41,175 nucleotides of DNA from Bacteroidales bacterium (lineage in GTDB: Bacteria; Bacteroidota; Bacteroidia; Bacteroidales; P3), in NCBI GenBank assembly GCA_017448905.1, contig JAFSKP010000053.1, forward strand, positions 1-41,175, written 5' to 3'. The translations under genes were made by a program, and so were the position numbers. Shown one piece after another: positions 1 to 7,700 of the stretch (the stretch's first letter is position 1; each line of letters begins with the position of its first letter). The notes below the pieces were generated by a model. The model worked only from the letters and a program-made list of their open reading frames with translations. It had not been told where the DNA came from and made no database searches.

Positions 1-160
1 CTCCAATATTAATACTTTGATAAACACCAATCTATAAAATATGGAATTGAATAATACGGAGACAAAAGCCATATTGTGTTCCACCTGTTAATTCGGTATA
101 ATTCATAATCCATTGTGACAGAGATGTATAAGAAAATACATGTTATTAAATTTGGGGTAG

Positions 161-1801
161 CTAAACGCCTAACCCTACTACGCAATTTCCCCCATGATTA
201 TCTGATATGTGTATTACATGCTGATACTGTGTTCCTCTGCTCTCATGACAGTTGAGTCCAACAGCTTCGCAACATTTCCGAATCTTTTTGAAACGGTAGT
301 CCATGAAGTTCTCCCCTTCTGGCGTATAAAATTCGAAATTGGTGCCCTTGGAGATATGGTTTACCTGCATCTCGCTGAAGAGGTTAAATTTAGGTGCATT
401 TGCGACCCATAGATTTGTGTTTGAACGAGTGATTGCGGTATATGCCCAACGAAAGAAATCGCTGTTTTGCTTGCCTTGTTTGCGAGCCATATCCACAAAT
501 ACATTCCTCCACTCTCCGCCCTGGGCCTTATGGCATGTGATGGCATAACCATATTTGCAAATCACTGCATTAAAACAGGGGTCGCTTTTTAATTTCTCTT
601 GATATTCTTCGCTTTCTCTTGATAGTCCCGGATGACGGTTTGTGAAATCAACATAGAGGGCTTGGGAAATATCCAATCCGGGGTTGCCTTCATCATCGGT
701 AATGAACGAATCCAATATTTTGCATTTGAGTAGGTCGCCATCATTCAGTTCGAGTGTGACATTTCGAAAAGAAAGTTCATAAACTTTCTTTACAACATTG
801 CCCTTTTCGTCACGTTCTTTGCTATTAAATGCCACCTTCCTTCTTTCCATTCTGGCATCCTCTTCGCATTCAGCGACCGAGACAATTGTTCCGTTGAACG
901 GTTCCCGTTGGTATGCGTAGTTGTTTCTGGAGATAATCAGCAAGTCACCCTTTATCAGCGGCTCCTGAGTATGGTGAAACAATGTGTTTCTTATTCGCTT
1001 GTTATACTCAAGAGCGAGTGCATTCGTATATGTGATAATGATTGAATTTATATCCACCTGGCTATTTACCTCTGTGGTATAATCCTCAAAAAGATTGACA
1101 GAATGGCGGACGTCACTGCTTTCCATAATGGAAAATTCATTGTACGAATCAGCCTCTATAGAGCCTCTTATTTCGGTGGCATTAGCATATATGCCACTGT
1201 CAGCAGCCTGTCGGACCACTTCACGCAGACATGAGGACGTTACACGGCATTGATATTGATGGGCAAGGTGATTCGAATCCAACGCATGAGAAAATGACTG
1301 TCCAACGGGTGGCAACTGGGCATTGTCGCCTACAAACACAATCTTCCTCCCCCCACAATTCATTAACAAATCTCGGAGCAGACACCCTGAACCGAATTTG
1401 AACATATCATTATCAGAAAGTTGGTCTGATATCATCGAAGACTCATCCACAAAATAGACCGTTCTCTCCGAGTCCTTGTTTTTCCGTAACAGGAATTTCA
1501 TTTTTTTGCCTTCATACTGAACCCCTTTCTCAATCGCAAATATTGTCCTATGTATTGTAGCGGCTGATTGACCCGTTTTCCCCGAAAGAATAACGGCAGC
1601 CCTACCCGTTGGCGCCATTAGAACAGTCTCGTACGGCAGCGACCATTTACCCCCCTTCGACTGCAACGACTCAACCATTGTTTTCATCAGCGTAGTCTTA
1701 CCCGTTCCAGCATAACCAGAGAGAATAAAAACCTGACAGTCAGAGTTTATGAACTCCGAAAACTTGTCGAGTGCTGTCTGTTGGTCGTTAGTGAAAGTCA
1801 T
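161..1801 (-). CDS. RecD/Dda-like SF1B ATP-dependent DNA helicase
   Basis: 546 residues, apparently full length. The N-terminus has a Q-motif-like segment (FTNDQQTALDKF), then Walker A GYAGTGKT at residues 29-36. A Walker B/DEAD-like YFVDESSM follows near residue 117, and a motif III-like VGDNAQLPPVGQS near 160. The C-terminal UvrD_C_2-type segment (YAITCHKAQGGEW) lies near 420. This order is that of SF1B 5'-3' helicases such as RecD2 and phage Dda, so the role is probably DNA unwinding in repair or replication. Its ATG overlaps the TGA of the upstream gene remnant (ATGA), so it once sat second in an operon with an AlbA_2-type ATP-binding protein and may have lost its partner. Promoter not seen. 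Family confident, cellular role inferred. Confidence 0.9.
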   Translation of the reverse strand: MTFTNDQQTALDKFSEFINSDCQVFILSGYAGTGKTTLMKTMVESLQSKGGKWSLPYETVLMAPTGRAAVILSGKTGQSAATIHRTIFAIEKGVQYEGKKMKFLLRKNKDSERTVYFVDESSMISDQLSDNDMFKFGSGCLLRDLLMNCGGRKIVFVGDNAQLPPVGQSFSHALDSNHLAHQYQCRVTSSCLREVVRQAADSGIYANATEIRGSIEADSYNEFSIMESSDVRHSVNLFEDYTTEVNSQVDINSIIITYTNALALEYNKRIRNTLFHHTQEPLIKGDLLIISRNNYAYQREPFNGTIVSVAECEEDARMERRKVAFNSKERDEKGNVVKKVYELSFRNVTLELNDGDLLKCKILDSFITDDEGNPGLDISQALYVDFTNRHPGLSRESEEYQEKLKSDPCFNAVICKYGYAITCHKAQGGEWRNVFVDMARKQGKQNSDFFRWAYTAITRSNTNLWVANAPKFNLFSEMQVNHISKGTNFEFYTPEGENFMDYRFKKIRKCCEAVGLNCHESRGTQYQHVIHISDNHGGNCVVGLGV

Positions 1802-2328
1802 TTTCCTTTCCTTTCCTCTAGTTTTTCCAAAAGGTCACGCCCCTTTTCGGTCAAACGGTATTTTTGTTTTGGATGACGAGGTTTATCCGGGTATAACAAC
1901 TCGACAAAACCTTGTTCCATTGCCGGATTGATAAACTGAAGTGTAAAATGCCTCTTGAACTTGTTCGCAAGCTTGTTCGCAGCCATCAGTTCATACTTAC
2001 TTAATTCACCATCTTTAAGATTATAAATCAAAGATTTAACTTGTACGTCAACTTGTTCGCCAACTTGTTCCGAAAGGAATGCAGGATGGATGTCAAGATG
2101 AGCCAGGAAGTATGTGTTGTTCTCGTCCGTTTCGAAGCGTACATCGGGTGAACCGTTCATTCGAAGTGCACGGCGGATTTTTGGAAATCCTGTAGAGCGT
2201 CCTTCTGTGAATTTCAGCTCTTTGACGAAGTCGCCGATTCTTCAGTTGCGATAGTTCCTGCTGGCTACACGTTCTTTCTGCATGTCGGCTTTTGTCAGTG
2301 GCGGCATAGGCCCTTCGATGTTCAAATT
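1798..2328 (-). pseudogene. 3' remnant of AlbA_2 ATP-binding regulator (RecG-related, COG2865 type)
   Basis: The frame reads PMPPLTKADMQKERVASRNYRN, then a TGA at 2244-2242, then RIGDFVKELKFTEGRS, IRRALRMNGSPDVRFETDE and IHPAFLSEQ. It ends in a winged-helix-like tail (KYRLTEKGRDLLEKLE). This matches the C-terminal half of the AlbA_2/HATPase_c_4 family, where the broken position normally carries Arg (YRNRRIGDF), so CGA to TGA is the simplest explanation. The AlbA_2 domain and most of the ATPase domain are missing; an IS5-type remnant and a palindromic element take their place. An internal ATG at 2160 leaves a 120-codon open frame that might still make a DNA-binding tail. The stop overlaps the helicase start. 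Confidence 0.8.
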
Positions 2329-2368
2329 CTCCGCTTCGCTATCGAAGAGCCACTGGCTCTTCTTCACA
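2327..2368. repeat. Palindromic element copy A (CCASTGG-core hairpin)
   Basis: GAAGAGCCA-c-TGGCTCTTC (2344-2362) is a perfect 9-bp inverted repeat. It is flanked by CTTCG-ctat-CGAAG (2334-2347). The 16-mer CTGGCTCTTCTTCACA (2353-2368) recurs exactly at 41029-41044, and CGCTATCGAAG recurs in the copies at 40820-41044. It lies between the IS5 remnant and the AlbA_2 remnant. Confidence 0.6.
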
Positions 2369-2395
2369 CTTCTTGTGCGGATTGTAGTTGCCTCA

Positions 2396-2795
2396 TCAAG
2401 CTCGGCAGCCGCAGCACCACAGCTCGTCGCCCTTGCCTTCCTTGATGGTCTTGTTTTCCTCACGGGTGTTCCGCTGGCGTGGGGCTATGACAAAACTTGC
2501 ATCGATTATCTTGCCTTCGTTCAGTATAAGTCCAAGAGTGCCAAGATATTCGTTAAACTTGCCAAACAAGAGGTCGAATGTGCCGGCCTGGGCAAGGGCG
2601 TTCTTGAAAGCCCACACTGTCTTCTCGTCGGGAACATTATCCACACTGTCTATGTCAAGGAAGTCCCGGAAACTTATCCTGTCCTTTATGAGGTACTCTA
2701 TCTGCTGGTCGCTCGCTCCGTGCAAACGCTGCAGGAACACCACTTTCATCATGAAAACCGGGGCTATCTCGGCTTCTTTAGCCTTTATTGCGCTG
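2396..2795 (-). pseudogene. IS5-family transposase remnant
   Basis: The minus strand reads MMKVVFLQRLHGASDQQIEY, IKDRISFRDFLDIDSVDNVPDEKT, LLFGKFNEYLGTLGLILNEGKIIDASF and PRQRNTREENKTIKEGK. These are the central part of IS5/IS1182-type DDE transposases, including the GKIIDASF segment that carries a catalytic Asp. The N-terminal about 60 residues and everything after KEGK (the C-terminal third with the catalytic Glu) are absent. The fragment starts directly at the end of the DUF2147 gene and breaks into the palindromic element, so the element is dead. No terminal inverted repeats were found. Confidence 0.8.
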
Positions 2796-3257
2796 TCATT
2801 TGACTGTCTCTCTGTTCCAGTAGACGCTCTCGCTGATGCCCATGAGAGAGCCTTTGATGCGGAGACGGCCATCGGCTGTGAACTCGGCGGTCATATTGGC
2901 GCGGATGCCACGTTGGGGGTCGTATATCTTGGTGTCGTCCCAACGGTGTTTCTTTGCGTTGTATTTGAGGCCGCTGAAGAGTACAATCTGGTCAGCGGGC
3001 TTTGAGCGGAGACTTTTGTCGGGGTTCTTGGCGTCGAGCAGCTTGTTGCCCTGTGCGTCCTTGTCGTGTTCCAGCCAGACGACATGTCCGCGGTAGGTGC
3101 CATTGTTGAGTTTGACGATTTTGGCCTTGAAGCGGTCGTCGCCTTGTGTGCCGCTGTAGGTGCCGACGATGTTGTCGGCTTTGTTGTTCAATGTGTTCTG
3201 GGCAATTGTCGGGCAGACAATCAGTAATGCAAAAAGTAAAGGGATCAGTTTCTTCAT
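2796..3257 (-). CDS. Secreted DUF2147 family protein
   Basis: 153 residues with a typical Sec signal peptide (MKKLIPLLFALLIVCPTIAQ, cleavage expected after about residue 20). The mature part shows the DUF2147 pattern: DNIVGTYSG at the start, GHVVWLEHDKDAQGN, then NPDKSLRSKP, GLKYNAKKHRWDDTKIYDP and a C-terminal LRIKGSL. The family is a small periplasmic beta-rich protein of unknown function, common in Bacteroidota and Proteobacteria. It is probably monocistronic: 244 bp of noncoding DNA separates it from the defence operon. That gap holds an AT-rich near-palindrome, GTTTACATTATGTAAC (3295-3310), about 40 bp upstream of the start, a possible operator. The downstream IS5 remnant abuts the stop codon. 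Confidence 0.85.
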   Translation of the reverse strand: MKKLIPLLFALLIVCPTIAQNTLNNKADNIVGTYSGTQGDDRFKAKIVKLNNGTYRGHVVWLEHDKDAQGNKLLDAKNPDKSLRSKPADQIVLFSGLKYNAKKHRWDDTKIYDPQRGIRANMTAEFTADGRLRIKGSLMGISESVYWNRETVK

Positions 3258-3501
3258 TGGGGACTGTTTACAAATAGGTGAGTGGATGAAATAAGTTTAC
3301 ATTATGTAACATTTGGAAAATAATATGTGATAATGATTATGATTAATTAGTCGATAATGAGTATAATAAAAACATTAAACGTAAAACTTTACTATAGGGG
3401 AGTATGGGAGCTGAGTGGAGTTGAAGGACAATGGTAAGGGAGATGCATGGCGACACTTTGAATTTGATTCTGTTTTTGGTCTCCAGGCATGAATATAACT
3501 G

Positions 3502-4059
3502 TTAGTGGTTGTCTCGCTTGATTACGATGGAGCCTATCTCTCCACGAGTGCGGTAATTGCCCTCGATGTCGTCTCTGACTATCTTTTCTGCCGTCAATAT
3601 GGAGCCTTTTCTGATGCTGTGAACGAACAAGATGTCATTTTTTCGTAGACTGCTGTTCGATGCTGAGGTCACTACAAGCACGTTGTGGTAAGGCCTCTTT
3701 TCAACATTGAATGATACGGTACGGTCTAAATAATGTATGGTAACATTGTCGCCAACTGCCAGTTGGTCAATATAGATTGTTTCATCGTGGAAGTGCCATT
3801 CGCTGTCGGTGCTGATAGTTCTCATATACTCATCCCACTCACGGTAGCCCAAGTATTGTGCTATTGTGTTGAGCGTGTAGTTGCTTGCATTCCGGCTGTC
3901 ATTAATGTAATTGAATAGTCTTTTCAGTGTTGTAACACCGATTGTCCTGCCGGTCATGGTAAAGATATTGCTGGACAGGATGGAGAAATCGTTAGCCTTG
4001 TCGAATTCAAGTCCGGACTTCTCTTTCAAAGCGTTGATTATTTTGCTGTTCAGAATCAT
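3502..4059 (-). CDS. Small last gene of the defence operon, function unknown
   Basis: I start this at the ATG at 4059, which overlaps the TGA of the phosphatase gene (ATGA), giving 185 residues. A longer reading from 4146 would only add a shadow of the phosphatase. Residues 1-80 (MILNSKIINALKEKSG, VTTLKRLFNYINDSR, YTLNTIAQYLGYREWDEY) resemble a helical, DNA-binding-like domain that I associate with Bacteroidota regulatory and defence proteins. Residues 90-185 look like a beta-rich domain (YIDQLAVGDNVTIHYLDRTV). No signal peptide or membrane segment is visible. Its place behind a kinase-phosphatase pair suggests a regulator or phosphorylation target of the system; that is inference. Confidence 0.75.
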   Translation of the reverse strand: MILNSKIINALKEKSGLEFDKANDFSILSSNIFTMTGRTIGVTTLKRLFNYINDSRNASNYTLNTIAQYLGYREWDEYMRTISTDSEWHFHDETIYIDQLAVGDNVTIHYLDRTVSFNVEKRPYHNVLVVTSASNSSLRKNDILFVHSIRKGSILTAEKIVRDDIEGNYRTRGEIGSIVIKRDNH

Positions 4060-4742
4060 AGTTCTATTTTGATAAAAGAGACATTGTCGTTGGCTTTTGA
4101 GGTCAGCAGATCTATTTTTTCTTTTTCGTTCTCGTCGTACTTGCATGCGATATTGATGTCGAACGACTTATGAAAACCATCAGTACACAAGACGATAATA
4201 TCACCTGGTTGGAATGACAATTCCTTAATTGATGGTGTTGAGGGAGAGTCGTCTCCCATTATGGCTTGTGTGACAACGGAAGAGTATCGCTCGATGTCAG
4301 AGGGGGTGACGGTTCTTTTTTTACTGATTTCCGAAATAAGAGAATGGTCTTGGCTCCGGAATAGCAAGGTGCCGTTTCGAAAATGGCAGATTCTGCTGTC
4401 GCCAATCCAGGCACAAAGAAGACGATTGTCTTTCTTGAAAAGCGATGCCACCACACAGCCCATCTTCTCCATGCCTGACTTTGACCTTTTTTGTTTAAGA
4501 ACACTATTTGCGTGACGGAAAGCATCGATAATGACTTTTTCGGTGTCGCTGTCATTTGTGGCAGACTGCCAGCAGGCCGCTATGTCGTTGGCAACTGTTT
4601 GCGCTGCAATGTCACCATTGGAGTAGCCACCCATGCCGTCGGCCAGTATGGCGGCGAACCGCTCGTCGACATGGGTGGATACGGCAATATAGTCCTGATT
4701 GGACTCCCGACCACCATTTGATGTATATTTGAACAGTTTCAT
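4056..4742 (-). CDS. PP2C-type Ser/Thr protein phosphatase
   Basis: 228 residues covering a complete, compact PP2C fold. Motif 1 is GGRESNQD (10-17), motif 2 ADGMGGYSNG (34-43) with metal-binding Asp35 and Gly36. The central AWIGDSRICHFRNG, CTDGFHKS and the final DNVSF with the last metal-binding Asp follow. All metal ligands I can recognise are kept, so an active Mn/Mg phosphatase is expected. It starts directly after the TAA of the HerA gene (TAAATG, no gap) and its TGA overlaps the next ATG, so it is translated with the operon. It is the natural antagonist of the operon's NERD kinase, either resetting or gating the defence response (inference). Family assignment is secure. Confidence 0.93.
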   Translation of the reverse strand: MKLFKYTSNGGRESNQDYIAVSTHVDERFAAILADGMGGYSNGDIAAQTVANDIAACWQSATNDSDTEKVIIDAFRHANSVLKQKRSKSGMEKMGCVVASLFKKDNRLLCAWIGDSRICHFRNGTLLFRSQDHSLISEISKKRTVTPSDIERYSSVVTQAIMGDDSPSTPSIKELSFQPGDIIVLCTDGFHKSFDINIACKYDENEKEKIDLLTSKANDNVSFIKIEL

Positions 4743-7700
4743 TTATCTGACGGCATTGATGGTGTCGCCCCCGTGTTTTGTCAGGCGTGGACGGATGCGG
4801 ATTTTTGTGGGTCTTATTGTCATTGCTTTATCAGAAGCCTTATTGGCCCACAGGTAGGCCTCGCCCGAACCCAGTGATGCCATCTCCGTCGGCGTGAGGA
4901 ATTGCAATGGCGTTATCGCTTTCTGCACGTGCTTGACCCATCCTGGGGAACTGAATTTGTGCATTATCACCATCGAACTTAATTCGATGATCTCGGTGGG
5001 TAGGCTCATGGGATCTTGACTGGCAATCATGATTGAGACACCTTTGTGCCGCATTTCCCTAATCGCTGTCGTAATGGAGTTCGCCAGCTCCTTGTTGTTC
5101 ATGTATTTATGGGCTTCGTCGAACACGATGAACTTGTTGAAAGCCTTGCCGTCAACTTGAAGTACGCTGGAAAAGATGTTCAACATGACAACGAACAGAC
5201 CGAGAGCCTCGTCTTTTTCGATGAACTCGTCGCGAAGGTCTACGATGATTAGTCTGCCTGGTTTCAGGAACTGGCTGAGACGGCAGCCGTCTCGGATGTA
5301 TTCTTGGGCGAAATCAAGGCGCTGCTCGGCCAGCGAACGTTGTGACGTGCTCAGATGTCCGCTTTCCGACACCCCTTTGCGAATGTTGTCCAGCGACATC
5401 TCTTTCCGGCAGGATTTCATTATCTGCTTCAGTTCTTTGATGTATGTCGATTCGTTGCCCATGGCTCCCAGCAGGAAAAGCCAGTCGTGCACCACCAATT
5501 CCGAAGAGTCGAAGCCGATGGGGTGCACTTCGATGTCGGGGTATTCGTTTTTCCTCGTCTCCACCTGGCTTTCAGGAGCCAGCAGTATTACGTCTTTTAT
5601 CGACCCTGGCTCAGCGCCATACTCGGCTTTAAGTTTCGCCAGCTGCGCGGCTTCGTCGTTGGGATAAACCATTGAGGTGAATTCCGGGGCATAGTCCATC
5701 GAGTCGCTGTAGTGGAATATCACACCCGCCATTGGTGACGGCAGCGAGTTGACGTTGCCGAACGGGCGCAGAAGCATCTCGGTGACGGAGCCGATGGTGT
5801 AGCTTTTGCCAGCCCCTTGGACACCGAAAAGGCTGATGGTGTTGCATCCGTCCAGGTCGACAGCGATGGTGCGTCCGTTGCTTACAGTCTTGCCCATTAT
5901 GCCGTATTGGCGGCTGTCGCCTGTTGCCCCGATGATGACATCATATTTTGGTTTTGTGGACTCAAATTCGTCTAAACCTGATTTTTGTGAGTCTACAACT
6001 GTTGATTCTGGTGCCGCAGGGGTCTCCTTTTCTGATGTGGCGGTTCCATCTGTCGCTTCAGTGTTACTGCCGGTGCTGAAACAGACAGAATGCTCACCGT
6101 AAACGTCATCCAGCTCATCATAGTTGTCGTTGTCTTGAATTAGGGATGTCTGGCTAATGGTGGGCTCAAAGAAGTCAACAAGGTCTTGTTGTGATTGTTC
6201 CAAAAGCAGTGTGTCGAGTGAAGAGGTGTTGTCGAGTATTTTGTCTATCACAGGTTTGCCCATGGTGTAGATGGTAGTGTCGCCACAGAAATCCTTCTTC
6301 TGCATGTCGTTGCAATTGAAATCGAAGATGATGCCAAGCTGCTTGAACCTTATGGTGTAGCCATCGCCCAGCTTGTTGAGGAATTGCAGGTAGCTGTTGG
6401 CATTATCAGGGACAAGTTGCTTGAAACGCATGGCACGACGTACGTAAAATTCCAGCAGCGAACGGAGTTCGAGGGTTTTCAGCTCCCTGTCGAGTCTGTC
6501 GTGGCCCGTCTGCTCAATCTCATAATGGTAGCGTAGAGCAGCTATGGTGTTCTCTATCTGCGACACAATCTTCTTGTGCAATTCCTCGGGCGAGTAGCCG
6601 GCATTGCGGCATTTAATCTCCACGACGGTGAAGAGCAGTTCCTTGTCAGCAGGGTTTATCTTGACCACAAGAGTGTCAGCCCGCTCCTTTTTGTCGTTCT
6701 CCATGTCGTCGAACAACTCGCGGTGTAGGTCGATGGGAATGATGAACGACTGCTCTGTGATGTGTTTCTTCTGAAGAAAGCGTTTTGCTAGGGTGCTGCC
6801 AATAACTTCAAAACTGCGCGAGGCCGACGAGTTGACTTGCATCACTATCGAGCTGCTGATGGTGCGGATGTCTTCCAAAAACAACCTGAAATCGTCAAAC
6901 TTTGACAGGTCTATCCCGTATTCAGCGAAAAGAGGTACAATCAGATGCCCGAACTCGCTGGTGGGCTTGGCTGTAAGGAACGACGATATGCCAGCGGAGT
7001 CGTTGCCAGGTATATAGTCGAGCATATATGGAATCTCCTTGTCGTTGGAACATGGCATGTCGTAGAAGTCGGGTCCCATATTCCTGTCGAATGTCACCAC
7101 CCAGTCGCTCTTGTCGTGCACAAATGAGAGCAGAGTCTTTTCGCTTGGACCCAGCCTCAACAATGTTGTCGGTACCGCACCCTTGCGCGTGGATGATAGT
7201 AATCTCCCTGTGACGGCCTGTAGCCTGCTGAAAATGCCCACCTCGGTGTTGGCAGTCTCTGTCACTGGCGTTGTCACTACTTTGTCGGAAAAATAGCGTC
7301 TCCATACCACCGATTTGCTGTCGGTGGCCGAACGGACCACATTTCTACATACCACGCCATTGAGGTGGAACGAGCAGTCAATATCATTGGGCTGCGTCAT
7401 GTCGGTAGCCACAGCAAACGGGTTGATAAGGAAAGAGATGTGAGCTTGATACTTGTCGGGATTGTCTATGAAGTCGCTCACCTTGTTGATGGAGTAGCGT
7501 AGCTTGGGTGTGAGTCGGTTGCCCGACGATTGGGAAAAGGCTTCGGCCTCCTCGGCCACAGCTGTTTGTGGGTCGATTAGTGCATCGAAGGCCTCGCCTG
7601 ACTTGAGTATGCCGTTGTCCACAAACAGCCGGAATTCGTAGGTCAGTTCCTTGCCAATGTTCCAGGGAGCCTGCTCCAACAGAATCAGGGCCTTTGCAAA

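Noticed and set aside
4060..4146. A 29-residue N-terminal extension of the last defence gene
   Set aside because: It lies entirely inside the phosphatase gene in another frame; the ATGA overlap at 4056-4059 marks the real start.
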